Shown piece after piece: positions 44,589-53,503 of a stretch of 64,000 bases of DNA. Both the position numbers and the translations under genes were made by a program. The stretch comes from Arthrobacter sp. TPD3018 (lineage in GTDB: Bacteria; Pseudomonadota; Alphaproteobacteria; Sphingomonadales; Sphingomonadaceae). The notes under the pieces are model-generated. The model was given only the letters and a program-made list of their open reading frames with translations. It was not told the origin of the DNA and searched no databases. Every line of letters starts with the position of its first letter. Position 1 is the stretch's first letter. Location of the stretch: the NCBI GenBank assembly GCA_003075315.1, contig QDFQ01000001.1, positions 1,531,998 through 1,595,997 on the forward strand. The letters are read 5' to 3'.

Positions 44589-45563
44589 TCAGGCGGGCGG
44601 CGGATCGGGTTCGAGCGAATCGACCCGGCGGCGGAAACAGGCGAGCGTCGCCTCGACGGTATTCGCACCGGATTTCGTACAGGCGCGCACGATCGCACAG
44701 CCGATCCGATCGACGCGCTTGTCGCCGCTGGAGATATCGGCGTGACACCAGCGCACCCGATCGCCATCGACGCCATAGCGCAGGCGGAGACGCCGCAACC
44801 GCCGGGCTATAACGACGATATCGTCCGGCTGGGTGGACGCTTCGGCGGTCGGGGTGGTGGGGCCGGAGGGTACCGCTCCCGCGGTTTCCGGGGTGGCGCT
44901 GGTCTCGCGGACGATCGTAGGTTCGGCTTGCCGTGCTGGGGCGATCGATTCTGGCGAGATCGCCGAGGAGGCAGGCTTTGGCACGGGTGCGGGGGCGGCC
45001 CACGGCGATCCCGGACAGTCGCCGATCCGCTCTGCGTTCACCTGCCAGCGCTTGATACGCCCCCGGCTTCGAAAGCTTCCGGACTCCACGACATAGTCCG
45101 CCTGCAATCGCGTCTCCGCGATCGTCGCACGAAGGCCTGTCGCGATTTGGAGCGCGGGTCCGCCGTCCATCATCACGCTGCACCGCCGGTTTCCCGCCGC
45201 GTGCGTTCGGTCGATGACGAGCTTCAGGGGAGAACACAGCATGCCGCTGTCCCCGATCGCCCGAATGCCGGCCTGCTCGCCAATCAACTGGTCGACAATC
45301 GCGGGCGTGTCGCCATCGGCAATGCAGCGATTCCATTCCCGGCCCTGTTCCGGTGGCACTCTCGGTTCACCCGGTGCGGGATCGGTCAGCGTCACCCCCG
45401 ACCGGAAGCGCCACAGGCCCGCCACCATCTTCGGCGTCGCGCCATTGACGACGATGTCGGGACCGTCCGCTCCCGATCGAGACGGCGCGACCTGTGCGCC
45501 AAGCGACGCCGCAACGGCTGCCGCCGCAATGAAGACGCCTGCATACCCTATTGCCCGTCCCAT
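44589..45563 (-). CDS. Secreted DUF3617-like protein with Cys-rich C-terminal extension
   Basis: A 324-residue protein with a signal peptide ([20 protein letters not shown]). The central domain matches the DUF3617 plan: [12 protein letters not shown] start, [18 protein letters not shown] and the late [13 protein letters not shown]. After about residue 190 comes a Pro/Ser/Thr-rich linker. A C-terminal domain of about 75 residues follows with four Cys ([23 protein letters not shown]) that could form two disulfides. Function unknown for the whole family. It sits between plsC and miaB in opposite orientation. ATG 45563 is chosen because it starts at the signal. Confidence 0.72.
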   Translation of the reverse strand: MGRAIGYAGVFIAAAAVAASLGAQVAPSRSGADGPDIVVNGATPKMVAGLWRFRSGVTLTDPAPGEPRVPPEQGREWNRCIADGDTPAIVDQLIGEQAGIRAIGDSGMLCSPLKLVIDRTHAAGNRRCSVMMDGGPALQIATGLRATIAETRLQADYVVESGSFRSRGRIKRWQVNAERIGDCPGSPWAAPAPVPKPASSAISPESIAPARQAEPTIVRETSATPETAGAVPSGPTTPTAEASTQPDDIVVIARRLRRLRLRYGVDGDRVRWCHADISSGDKRVDRIGCAIVRACTKSGANTVEATLACFRRRVDSLEPDPPPA

Positions 45564-45675
45564 GACGTTCTCCCCCAAGCGCACTTCTCAGGAAAAAAGG
45601 GAGCACGGCTACCATCATCTGCCGGCCGCTCCTCGCGCTAGCGACGGAGAGCCGCTTCCTGTATGGCCCGCGGCC

Positions 45676-47016
45676 ATGACCCCCGCGGACACCAGCAAAC
45701 GCAAGCCCCAGACCTTCCACGTCAAGTCGTTCGGCTGCCAAATGAACGTCTATGACGGCGAGCGGATGGCGGAATTGATGACCGCCGAGGGCATGACCGC
45801 CGCGGCCGACGCGGCCGACGCCGACCTGGTCGTGCTCAACACCTGCCATATCCGCGAAAAGGCGACCGAGAAGGTCTATTCGGACATCGGCCGGCTGCGC
45901 AAGGACGCGCGCCTCGCCGAGCGGGCCGCGCCGATGATCGCAGTCGCCGGCTGCGTCGCGCAGGCGGAGGGCGAGGAGATCGTCCGCCGTGCGAATGTCG
46001 ATGTTGTGGTGGGGCCGCAGGCGTATCACAACCTGCCGGGCCTCGTTGCCCAGGCGGCGAGCGGCGCGCCCGGGCTCGACACCGACATGCCGTTGCTGTC
46101 GAAGTTCGGCGCATTGCCCGCGCGGCGCCGCGTCGGGCCGTCGGCGTTCCTGACGGTGCAGGAAGGCTGCGACAAATTCTGCACCTATTGCGTCGTGCCC
46201 TACACCCGGGGCGCCGAGGTGAGCCGTCCGTTCGCGGCGATCGTCGACGAGGCGAAGGCGTTGGTCGATGCCGGTGCGCGCGAGATCATGCTTCTGGGCC
46301 AGAACGTCAACGCCTGGGACGACGACGGGCGGGGCCTGCACGACCTGATCCGCGTGCTAGACCGCATCCCCGGCCTCGCCCGTATCCGCTACACGACCAG
46401 CCATCCCAACGACATGGCGCAGGGCCTGATCGACGCCCACGGCGACGTCGAAAGCCTGATGCCGTTCCTGCACCTGCCGGTGCAGGCGGGCAGCGACCGC
46501 GTGCTGAAGGCGATGAACCGCAGCCACGATCGCGACAGCTACCTGCGCCTGCTCGACCGCGTGCGCGCCGTGCGCCCCGACATAGCGCTGTCCGGCGACT
46601 TCATCGTCGGCTTCCCCGGCGAAACGGAGGCAGAGTTCGCCGAGACGCTCGCCCTCGTCGACGCGGTCGGATACGCGCAGGCCTATTCGTTCAAATACAG
46701 CCCCCGCCCCGGCACCCCCGCCGCCGACATGGCCGGCGCCGTGCCGCCAGAGGTGATGGACGAACGGCTGCAGCGCCTGCAAGCCGCACTGGGCCGCGAC
46801 CAACAAGCGTTCAACCAGGCGAGCGTCGGCCGGACGTGCGACGTCCTCATCGAGCGCAAGGCCAAGCTGCCCGGCCAGATGCTCGGCAAGTCACCCTGGC
46901 TGCAATCGGTGCATATGATGACTGATGCGGCAATCGGCGACATCGTGACGGTCGACCTGCTTTCCGCCGGTCCGGTCTCGATGGCGGGTGCGGTGCGCGT
47001 GAAGCAGGCCGCGTAG
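45676..47016 (+). CDS. miaB: tRNA-2-methylthio-N6-dimethylallyladenosine synthase
   Basis: A 446-residue radical-SAM methylthiotransferase. The N-terminal UPF0004 domain has [13 protein letters not shown] (C21) and NTCHIREKA. The radical-SAM cluster motif is CDKFCTYC (C165, C169, C172). [22 protein letters not shown] and [10 protein letters not shown] are family blocks, and a C-terminal TRAM domain includes [10 protein letters not shown]. It adds ms2 to i6A37. ATG 45676 is used; the frame is open upstream without protein-like sequence. It is followed by phoH, as in other alphaproteobacteria. Confidence 0.96.
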   Translation: MTPADTSKRKPQTFHVKSFGCQMNVYDGERMAELMTAEGMTAAADAADADLVVLNTCHIREKATEKVYSDIGRLRKDARLAERAAPMIAVAGCVAQAEGEEIVRRANVDVVVGPQAYHNLPGLVAQAASGAPGLDTDMPLLSKFGALPARRRVGPSAFLTVQEGCDKFCTYCVVPYTRGAEVSRPFAAIVDEAKALVDAGAREIMLLGQNVNAWDDDGRGLHDLIRVLDRIPGLARIRYTTSHPNDMAQGLIDAHGDVESLMPFLHLPVQAGSDRVLKAMNRSHDRDSYLRLLDRVRAVRPDIALSGDFIVGFPGETEAEFAETLALVDAVGYAQAYSFKYSPRPGTPAADMAGAVPPEVMDERLQRLQAALGRDQQAFNQASVGRTCDVLIERKAKLPGQMLGKSPWLQSVHMMTDAAIGDIVTVDLLSAGPVSMAGAVRVKQAA

Positions 47017-47084
47017 GTCAGGACGCCAGCCTAGATCACACGTTTGCCGCTTCCCTTTCGCGCGCGGGCATCCCACATTCGGTG

Positions 47085-47101
47085 CATGCCATTTCGGCAT
47101 G
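47085..47101 (+). other. Small hairpin abutting the phoH ribosome binding site
   Basis: CATGCC (47085-47090), loop ATTTC, GGCATG (47096-47101) lie directly before the Shine-Dalgarno-like GAAAGG (47101-47106) and 10 bases before the ATG. It might modulate initiation, but could be chance. Confidence 0.3.
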
Positions 47102-47111
47102 AAAGGATTGC

Positions 47112-48110
47112 ATGAGTCGCAAGCCCGTCCCCGCCCGCTCCGGTGAACGCAGCCGGGCGGAGGTGTTGTTCGACAAGCCGCAGCTGCTCGCCACGCTGTT
47201 CGGCCAATATGACCAGAATCTGGTGGCGCTCGAAAACCGGCTGGGCGTCTATATCACCGCGCGCGGCAACCGCGTCGGGCTGGAGGGCGCGGCGGAGAAT
47301 GTCGCGCTGGCCCGCGACGTGTTGCAGGATCTGTACCAGCGCATCCAGCGCGGCGAGGAGATCGACACCGGCCTGGTCGATGCGTCGATCGCGATGGCGG
47401 CCGAACCGACGCTCGACGGCATCGTCAGCACCGAACGCAGCGCGATCCCGTCGATCATGATCCGCACGCGGAAGAAGACGATCGTGCCGCGCACCCCGGC
47501 GCAGGCGCATTACATGCGCGAACTGAGCACGCACGACATGATTTTCGCGCTCGGGCCGGCGGGGACGGGCAAGACCTATATCGCGGTCGCGCAGGCGGTG
47601 TCGCAGCTGATTACCGGCAGCGTCCAGCGGCTGATCCTGTCGCGTCCCGCGGTCGAGGCGGGCGAGAAGCTGGGCTTCCTGCCCGGCGATATGAAGGACA
47701 AGGTCGATCCGTATCTGCGGCCGCTCTACGATGCGCTGCACGACTGTTTGCCCGCCGAGCAGGTCGAGCGGCGGATCGCGAGCGGCGAGATCGAGATCGC
47801 GCCAATCGCCTTCATGCGTGGTCGCACGCTGGCCGATGCCTTCGTCATCCTCGACGAGGCGCAGAATACGACGCCCGCGCAGATGAAGATGTTCCTGACC
47901 CGCTTCGGCCAGAACAGCCGGATGGTGATCTGCGGCGATCCCAACCAGACCGATCTGCCCGGCGGCGTCGCGGCAAGCGGCCTTGCCGACGCGACGATGC
48001 GGCTGGAGGGCGTGGAGGGTATCTCGATGACGCGCTTCAGCAGCGCGGACGTCGTCCGCCATCCGATTGTCGGGCGGATCGTCGAGGCGTATGAGGGGGC
48101 GAACAGCTGA
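47112..48110 (+). CDS. phoH: PhoH-family ATPase/RNA helicase-like protein
   Basis: A 332-residue P-loop protein: N-terminal KH-like region, Walker A GPAGTGKT at residues 148-155, LSRPAVEAGEKLGFLPGD, and the Walker B block AFVILDEAQNTTPAQMKMFLTR with GDPNQTDLP. The family is linked to RNA metabolism and is regularly next to ybeY. Here ybeY is separated from it by a toxin-antitoxin pair. ATG 47112 has GAAAGGATT upstream. Confidence 0.95.
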   Translation: MSRKPVPARSGERSRAEVLFDKPQLLATLFGQYDQNLVALENRLGVYITARGNRVGLEGAAENVALARDVLQDLYQRIQRGEEIDTGLVDASIAMAAEPTLDGIVSTERSAIPSIMIRTRKKTIVPRTPAQAHYMRELSTHDMIFALGPAGTGKTYIAVAQAVSQLITGSVQRLILSRPAVEAGEKLGFLPGDMKDKVDPYLRPLYDALHDCLPAEQVERRIASGEIEIAPIAFMRGRTLADAFVILDEAQNTTPAQMKMFLTRFGQNSRMVICGDPNQTDLPGGVAASGLADATMRLEGVEGISMTRFSSADVVRHPIVGRIVEAYEGANS

Positions 48111-48120
48111 GACGGTCGAG

Positions 48121-48408
48121 ATGAACGCGCCCAATCCCCCGCTGACGCGTGCCGAGGCACAGGCTCTGTCCGCGCCCTTCCTGATCGAGGATGAGGATCT
48201 GGTTCGGGCGATTGCGCGTCTCGCCGACGAGAGGGGCACGGCCATGCACGAGATCGTGGCACTGGCTATCGAAGATTATGCGGCCCGCCACGCGCTCACC
48301 TCTCCGCACCCGGAATGGCTGCGCCGGTTCTGGATCGATCACCCCCTGCCACTGCCGTCCGGCCTGAAAGCCGACAAGCGCTTCTACGATTCGCTCAACG
48401 ACGAGTGA
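48121..48408 (+). CDS. VapB-type antitoxin (Rv0623/PSK family)
   Basis: A 95-residue protein. ATG 48121 starts ten bases after the phoH stop. DEDLVRAIARLADERGTAMHEIVALAIEDYAARHAL resembles the ribbon-helix-helix DNA-binding part of VapB/PSK-type antitoxins, with a helical C-terminal toxin-binding part ending KRFYDSLNDE. Antitoxins of this kind bind the PIN toxin and repress their own promoter. The stop overlaps the GTG of the PIN toxin gene. The pair sits inside the phoH-ybeY operon and probably shares its transcript. RHH similarity is by eye, so the family is likely but not certain. Confidence 0.72.
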   Translation: MNAPNPPLTRAEAQALSAPFLIEDEDLVRAIARLADERGTAMHEIVALAIEDYAARHALTSPHPEWLRRFWIDHPLPLPSGLKADKRFYDSLNDE

Positions 48409-48823
48409 CACTGTTCGTCGATGCCTCCGCGATCGTCGCAACGATCGCGCGCGAGCCGGAAGCGTGGCATTTTTCACGCCGGATGGATTGGGAAACGGAC
48501 CGCCTGACATCTGCTGTTGCGTTATGGGAGGCGGTCCGCGCCGTGGTCCGTGTTCGCGGCGTTGACCTCGCCACCTCGCCGAAGCGAGAACACTGGTCGC
48601 CGACTTTGTGCGCGACGCGCAGTTGCGGCTCGTCCCGATTGCGGCTGAGGAAGCGGAATTGGCGCTCGACGCGCATCAACGCTTCGGCAAGGGAGTCCAT
48701 CCCGCCGCGCTCAATATGGGCGATTGCTTTTCCTATGCCTGTACCCGCCGCCACGACGCGATCATCCTGTTCAAGGGACAAGATTTCGCTCAAACCGATC
48801 TGAAGGACGCAATGCTCGAATGA
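48405..48823 (+). pseudogene. VapC-type PIN-domain toxin, frameshifted
   Basis: From GTG 48405 (GTGA overlap with the antitoxin) the frame reads TLFVDASAIVATIAREPEA, the first PIN acidic residue and block, then LTSAVALWEAVRAVVRVRGVD. Near 48580 the similarity jumps to the -1 frame, which reads EARTLVADFVRDAQLRLVPI, then FGKGVHPAALNMGDCFSYA (second acidic site) and ends LKDAMLE at 48823. Joined, the two parts give a complete VapC of about 139 residues. In the sequence as given, translation leaves the PIN frame near residue 59 and stops at 48803. A one-base deletion around 48580 explains it. No slippery site was seen. Either the toxin is inactivated or there is a base error. Confidence 0.8.
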
Positions 48824-49332
48824 TCCACATCGAACTCGCCCATGAAGCGCCCTGGCCCGACGCCACCGACTGGGACGCGCTCGCCGTCCGTGCCGCGCGC
48901 GCGGCGATCGAGCGGACGCCGCATGGCGAATTGCTCACCACGCCCGCAACCGTCGAGATCAGCGTCCGCCTGACCTCCGACGACGAGGTACATGCGCTCA
49001 ACCGTCAGTATCGGCAGAAGGACAAGCCGACCAATGTCCTGTCCTTTCCAATGGTGCAGCCGGATCTGATCGACACGGTCAGCCAGAATAGCGACGATGG
49101 CGAACTCTTGCTCGGCGATATCGTCCTTGCGCATGGGGTATGCGAACGCGAGGCCGCCGAAAAGGGCGTGAGCGTGGAAGAACATGCCACGCACCTGCTG
49201 GTACATGGCACGCTGCATCTGCTAGGCTATGACCACATGGGGGACGACGAGGCCGAGGCGATGGAGGAGATCGAGCGGCAGGCTCTGGCCACGCTCGGCA
49301 TCGCGGACCCTTATCTCGTGCGTGAGGACTGA
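48820..49332 (+). CDS. ybeY: Endoribonuclease YbeY (rRNA maturation factor)
   Basis: A 170-residue metalloprotein with the zinc motif HGTLHLLGYDH (H129, H133, H139) and EISVRLTSDDEVHALNRQYRQ. KPTNVLSFP is the other family hallmark. It takes part in 16S rRNA 3' maturation and 70S quality control. The start ATG overlaps the stop of the intact-frame vapC (ATGA). The frameshifted toxin instead stops 17 bases upstream. It is followed by corC at 11 bases. Confidence 0.96.
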   Translation: MIHIELAHEAPWPDATDWDALAVRAARAAIERTPHGELLTTPATVEISVRLTSDDEVHALNRQYRQKDKPTNVLSFPMVQPDLIDTVSQNSDDGELLLGDIVLAHGVCEREAAEKGVSVEEHATHLLVHGTLHLLGYDHMGDDEAEAMEEIERQALATLGIADPYLVRED

Positions 49333-49343
49333 CACAGACTGCC

Positions 49344-50252
49344 ATGGCAGAGGACCGAAGTAGCGCCGGTTACGGCGACTCCAATGAATCGAGTATCTGG
49401 CGCGGGCTGCGCACGCTGATCTTCGGCGGCGGCCAGGAGGAATCGCTCCGCGACCAGCTGGAAGAGGCGATCGACCGGCATGAGGACGATCCCGGCCCCG
49501 ACGCCAAGGGCGACCTGACGCCGCTGGAACGGCAGATGGTGCGCAACCTGCTGCACTTCGGCGAGCGCGACGCGGGCGATGTCGGCGTGCCGCGTGCGGA
49601 CATCATCGCGATCGAGGAAAACACCACCTTCGCGCATCTGGTGCAGATCTTCGCCGAAGCGGGGCACAGCCGCCTGCCGGTCTATCGCGGGCAGCTGGAT
49701 ACGATCATCGGCATGGTCCACATCAAGGATGTGTTCAACATCCTGGCGACCGGGGCCGAACATCCGACAAGCATCGCCGGGCTGATCCGCGAGCCGCTGT
49801 ACGTGCCGATGAGCCGCGGCGCGCTCGACCTGCTCGCGGACATGCGCCAGCGCCATGTCCACCTCGCGATCGTGCTCGACGAATATTCGGGCACCGAAGG
49901 CCTGGTGACGATCGAGGATTTGATCGAGGAGATCGTCGGTGAAATCGAGGACGAGCATGACGAGGCGCCGAGCGCGCTGCTCGTGCCGATCGACGGCGGC
50001 GCGTGGGAAGCGGATGCCCGCGCCGAGCTGGAAGACGCAGCCGAGCTGATCGACCCGCGTCTGGGCGAAGCCGAGAGTGACGTCGACACGCTCGGCGGCC
50101 TTGCGGCGGTGCTGGCGGGGCATGTGCCGCATGTCGGCGAGTGCGTGGATCACCCGTCGGGCTGGAAGTTCGAAGTGCTCGATTCGGACGAGCGGCGCAT
50201 CCATCGCCTGCGGCTGCACCCACCCGTGGCGCGCGAGGTGGAAGACGCCTGA
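49344..50252 (+). CDS. corC: Hemolysin-family CBS-domain protein (CorC)
   Basis: A 302-residue cytoplasmic protein: tandem CBS domains at about residues 75-200 (VPRADIIAIEENTTFAHLVQ; YVPMSRGALDLLADM; HLAIVLDEYSGTEGLVTIED) and a CorC_HlyC transporter-associated domain (SALLVPIDGGAWEADARAEL; LGGLAAVLAGHVPHVGECV). It is associated with magnesium/cobalt efflux; some members bind nucleotides. In many alphaproteobacteria lnt follows; here the operon ends with a strong hairpin and an opposite gene. Confidence 0.92.
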   Translation: MAEDRSSAGYGDSNESSIWRGLRTLIFGGGQEESLRDQLEEAIDRHEDDPGPDAKGDLTPLERQMVRNLLHFGERDAGDVGVPRADIIAIEENTTFAHLVQIFAEAGHSRLPVYRGQLDTIIGMVHIKDVFNILATGAEHPTSIAGLIREPLYVPMSRGALDLLADMRQRHVHLAIVLDEYSGTEGLVTIEDLIEEIVGEIEDEHDEAPSALLVPIDGGAWEADARAELEDAAELIDPRLGEAESDVDTLGGLAAVLAGHVPHVGECVDHPSGWKFEVLDSDERRIHRLRLHPPVAREVEDA

Positions 50253-50257
50253 GGCCG

Positions 50258-50286
50258 GGCCGGCGCGGGATCGTCCCGCGCCGGCC
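50258..50286. terminator. Strong bidirectional hairpin after corC and cfa
   Basis: A perfect 13-base stem (GGCCGGCGCGGGA 50258-50270, TCCCGCGCCGGCC 50274-50286) with loop TCG lies between two convergent stop codons. No T-run follows on either side. Confidence 0.68.
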
Positions 50287-50291
50287 GTCGC

Positions 50292-51497
50292 TCAGCCGCG
50301 CTTCACCAGCGTAACCTGGGCGACGTCGATGCCGCCGCCGCGGAAGCCGCCTTCGCAATACATCAGGTAATAGCGCCATAGGTCGCGGAAGCGGGCATCG
50401 AGCCGTTCGGGCAAGCGCCCTGCCTTGTCGGCATTGTCGAACCGTTCACGCCAGTGACGCAGCGTCTGCGCGTAATCGAGACCGAAGGCGTGGTGATCGG
50501 TCCAGGCGAGGCCGCGCGCTTCGCATAAGGCGCGAAAGCGGCTTTCGGACAGCAGCATGCCGCCGGGGAAGACATAGCGCTGGATGAAGTCGACGCTGGA
50601 GGCGTAGCGTTCGAACACGTCGTCGGCGATGCTGATATATTGGATCGCGGCGCGGCCGCCGGGCTTCAGAACACGGGCGAGAGTGTCGCAATAGGCGGGC
50701 CAATAGGCCTGGCCCACCGCTTCGACCATCTCGATACTGGCGACCGCATCATAGGTGCCGGTGACGTCGCGATAGTCGGTGAGGGAAACAGTGACGCCGG
50801 GAAGCGCGCGTGCATCGACCTCCGCCTTCTGCTCGGTCGAGAGGGTGAGGCCATGGACGCTGCGGCCCGCCGCCGAGGCCGTGGCGGCAAACGATCCCCA
50901 GCCGCAGCCGATTTCCAGAATGGTGTCGCCGGGCGTTGTGCCGGTCCGGTCGAGAATCGCCGTGAGCTTGCGGCGCTGGGCCTGCTCGAGCGTAGCGCCC
51001 GAACCGTAGATGCCGCTGGAATAGGTGAGGCTTGGGTCGAGCCATTCCTGGTAGAAGTCGTTGCCGAGGTCGTAATGGTCGGCGATGTTGCGGCGCGACC
51101 CCTTGCGGTTGTTACGGCGCAGCGCGTGCCAGCCGCGCAGCAGCAGCTTCGGAATACCACCGGCGCGCGCGACATTGGCCAGCGGCACGCGGTTGCGCAT
51201 GAACAGGTCGAACAGCGGCACCGGATCGGGACTGGACCAGTCGCCGTCCGCCCAGGCTTCATACCAGCCCACCGAACCGCCGGTGGCGAGGCGTACGAGC
51301 GCGCGCCAGCGGTGAATGGTGACGAGCGGCACCGGCCCCGGCTTGCGCCCGCCAAGCAAACGGTGGGTGCCATCGGGCAGCCGCGCCTCGATGCCGCCGC
51401 GCACCAGCCCGGTGTCGATCCGGTCGAGGAAGCGGTGAAACGCGGGCGCGAAAAGGCGTTGCTGAAATGTGTCCCCGGGCATGTCGGGCGCGCTCAT
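50292..51497 (-). CDS. cfa: Cyclopropane-fatty-acyl-phospholipid synthase
   Basis: A 401-residue SAM-dependent enzyme. The N-terminal lipid-binding part carries HRWRALVRLATGGSVGWYEAW. The catalytic domain starts NIADHYDLGNDFYQEWLD with SLTYSSGIY. The SAM motif is ILEIGCGWGSFA, with SIEMVEAVGQAYWP and YVFPGGMLLS downstream. It methylenates unsaturated acyl chains of membrane phospholipids. The end of corC lies 39 bases away, convergent. Confidence 0.93.
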   Translation of the reverse strand: MSAPDMPGDTFQQRLFAPAFHRFLDRIDTGLVRGGIEARLPDGTHRLLGGRKPGPVPLVTIHRWRALVRLATGGSVGWYEAWADGDWSSPDPVPLFDLFMRNRVPLANVARAGGIPKLLLRGWHALRRNNRKGSRRNIADHYDLGNDFYQEWLDPSLTYSSGIYGSGATLEQAQRRKLTAILDRTGTTPGDTILEIGCGWGSFAATASAAGRSVHGLTLSTEQKAEVDARALPGVTVSLTDYRDVTGTYDAVASIEMVEAVGQAYWPAYCDTLARVLKPGGRAAIQYISIADDVFERYASSVDFIQRYVFPGGMLLSESRFRALCEARGLAWTDHHAFGLDYAQTLRHWRERFDNADKAGRLPERLDARFRDLWRYYLMYCEGGFRGGGIDVAQVTLVKRG

Positions 51498-51526
51498 GCC
51501 GCAGCTTGGCCGCAGTGGAAAGGGGG

Positions 51527-52435
51527 TCAGGAAATCGCGGCTTCGCGAGCCATCGCCTCACCCAGCGTGAGGATCGCCGTGACGTGGCGGCGGGCGATCT
51601 CCAGCGCGTCGTCGCCATAGCCGCCGCCGACCGTGCTCGCGAGAGGCACGCCGCCCGCGAGCCGGGCGATCAGGCGCTCGCGGGCCACGAGGCCGTCGAG
51701 GCTGAGCGACAAGCGTCCGAGGCGATCGCCGACGAAGGGATCGACGCCCGCCTGATACAGGATCAGCTGCGGCCGGTGCTCGGCAAGGAAGGGCGCGAGC
51801 GTCGCCTCCAGCGTCGCGAGATAGCCGGCGTCATCCACGCCATCGGCGAGCGGCACGTCGAGCGTCGAGCGCGCCTTTCGGGCGGGGAAGTTCTTCTCCG
51901 CATGGATCGAATAGGTGGCGATTCCCGGCCGCCCGGCGAGCAAGGCGGCGGTGCCGTCGCCTTGATGCACGTCGCAATCGACCACGACGAGGCGATCGAC
52001 CGTTCCCTCCTCGATCAGCCGCACGGCGGCGAGCGCGAGGTCGTTGAACACGCAATAGCCGGCGCCGGTATCCGCCAGCGCATGATGGCTGCCGCCCGCG
52101 GTATTGGCAGCAAAGCCGTGGCGAAGCGCGAGCTGCGCGGCGAGCCACGTGCCGCCGGGCACCGCCGCGGCACGGGCCGCGACCGCAGGGGTGATCGGAA
52201 AGCCGATGCGGCGGGTCTTGGGCGCAGGGACGCGTGCTTCCAGCACCTCCGCGACGTAATCGGGATCGTGGACCGCCTCCAGCCAGTGGCGCGGCATCGC
52301 TTCGGGTTCGTGCCACGTCACGCGGTCACCCGCCTCGCGCAGCAAGTCTCGGATCAGCCCGTTCTTGTTCCAGCGGTACGTGGAGCGCGCCGGAGCGGGC
52401 GCGACATAGGCGGGATGATGGACGACGGCGATCAC
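51527..52435 (-). CDS. Histone deacetylase family protein (AcuC/acetylpolyamine-type)
   Basis: A 302-residue arginase/deacetylase-fold protein. HAL in TAGGSHHALADTGAGYCVFND gives the catalytic His pair and Tyr-Cys-Val-Phe-Asn-Asp block. The zinc ligands are D and H in VVDCDVHQGDGTA and D in YQAGVDPFVGDRLG. It removes acetyl groups from protein lysine or small amines; the substrate is unknown. The start is GTG 52435 (VIAVVHHPAY). No ATG fits the N-terminal strand, and upstream the frame runs into the divergent esterase gene. It lies 29 bases downstream of cfa's start on the same strand. Confidence 0.9.
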   Translation of the reverse strand: MIAVVHHPAYVAPAPARSTYRWNKNGLIRDLLREAGDRVTWHEPEAMPRHWLEAVHDPDYVAEVLEARVPAPKTRRIGFPITPAVAARAAAVPGGTWLAAQLALRHGFAANTAGGSHHALADTGAGYCVFNDLALAAVRLIEEGTVDRLVVVDCDVHQGDGTAALLAGRPGIATYSIHAEKNFPARKARSTLDVPLADGVDDAGYLATLEATLAPFLAEHRPQLILYQAGVDPFVGDRLGRLSLSLDGLVARERLIARLAGGVPLASTVGGGYGDDALEIARRHVTAILTLGEAMAREAAIS

Positions 52436-52495
52436 GCTGCCTAGGTAGGAGCGATCGAGCGCCGCCCCAAGCAGTGCTCCGCCGGAGAGAGCCGA

Positions 52496-53503
52496 ATGAC
52501 CGAAGCGACCGCCGCCCCCACTCCCTACGTCCGGCCGGACGTGCGCGGATTCCTGGATTATCTGAACGCAATGCCGGGGCCGCGCACGCATCAGATGACG
52601 CCCGAGGCGGCTCGGCAGGTGTTCACGGCGATGAAGGACGTCGCCGATCTGCCGGTGGGCGAGCTGGCGGTGATCCGCGACCTGTCGATCCCCGGGCCCG
52701 GCGGCACCATCGCCGCCCGTTTGTTCGACGCACGCGACACGCGTCAGCCGGGGCCGGCGCTGGTCTTCTATCACGGTGGCGGCTTCGTGATCGGCAATAT
52801 CGACACGCATGCGGGCTTCTGCGCCGAGATGGCGCGCGTGCTCGACGTGCCGGTCGTCTCGGTCGAGTATCGGCTGGCCCCCGAACATCGCTGGCCCGCC
52901 GCGCCCGACGATTGCGAGGCGGCAGCGCGTTGGGTGGCGGAAAGCCCGACGGAGCTGGGACGGAGCGTTACCGGCCTGATCCTGTGCGGCGACAGCGCGG
53001 GCGGCACGTTGACGATCGTCGCAGCGATGGACTTGCGCGACCGGCCGGCGGCGGTGCCGGTGATCGTCCAGGCGCCGATCTATCCGGCGGCCGATTCGTC
53101 GCAGCCCTATCCGTCGTTCGATCAGTTCGCCGACGGCTATCTGCTGACGCGCGACACGATGCTGTGGTTCGTCGATGCCTATGCGGCCGATATCGCGCAT
53201 AGCCGGGGATCGCCGCTGCTCGGGCGGCTGGACGGCTTGCCACCGGCGGTGATCGTCACCGCCAGCCTGGACCCGATCCGCGATCAGGGCCGCGCCTATG
53301 CCGCCGCGTTGATCCAGGCGGGCGTGCCGGTAGTGTTCCGCGAGGCTGTGGGGACCGTCCATGGCTTCATCACGCTGCGCAAGGCGATCCCGTCGAGCCA
53401 GGGGGACGTCGCCGGCTATCTCGCGGCGCTGAAGGACGTGATCGTGGAGGCAGAGGCTGCGCGCGTCATCGCGCAGGCCGCGGGACAGGAGGCCGCACGA
53501 TGA
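52496..53503 (+). CDS. Alpha/beta hydrolase, hormone-sensitive lipase family
   Basis: A 335-residue carboxylesterase: oxyanion motif YHGGGFVIGN, nucleophile elbow GDSAGG, acid D in SLDPIRDQGRAYA and catalytic H in TVHGFITL, all of the HSL/bHSL group. It hydrolyses short-chain esters or lactones, presumably in the cytoplasm since no signal is seen. ATG 52496 follows GGAGAGAGCCGA. It overlaps rppH by four bases. Confidence 0.9.
   Translation: MTEATAAPTPYVRPDVRGFLDYLNAMPGPRTHQMTPEAARQVFTAMKDVADLPVGELAVIRDLSIPGPGGTIAARLFDARDTRQPGPALVFYHGGGFVIGNIDTHAGFCAEMARVLDVPVVSVEYRLAPEHRWPAAPDDCEAAARWVAESPTELGRSVTGLILCGDSAGGTLTIVAAMDLRDRPAAVPVIVQAPIYPAADSSQPYPSFDQFADGYLLTRDTMLWFVDAYAADIAHSRGSPLLGRLDGLPPAVIVTASLDPIRDQGRAYAAALIQAGVPVVFREAVGTVHGFITLRKAIPSSQGDVAGYLAALKDVIVEAEAARVIAQAAGQEAAR

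Noticed and set aside
48560..48600. Programmed frameshift in the PIN toxin gene
   Set aside because: No slippery heptamer, downstream pseudoknot or stimulatory Shine-Dalgarno sequence was seen near the break; a simple one-base deletion is more economical.
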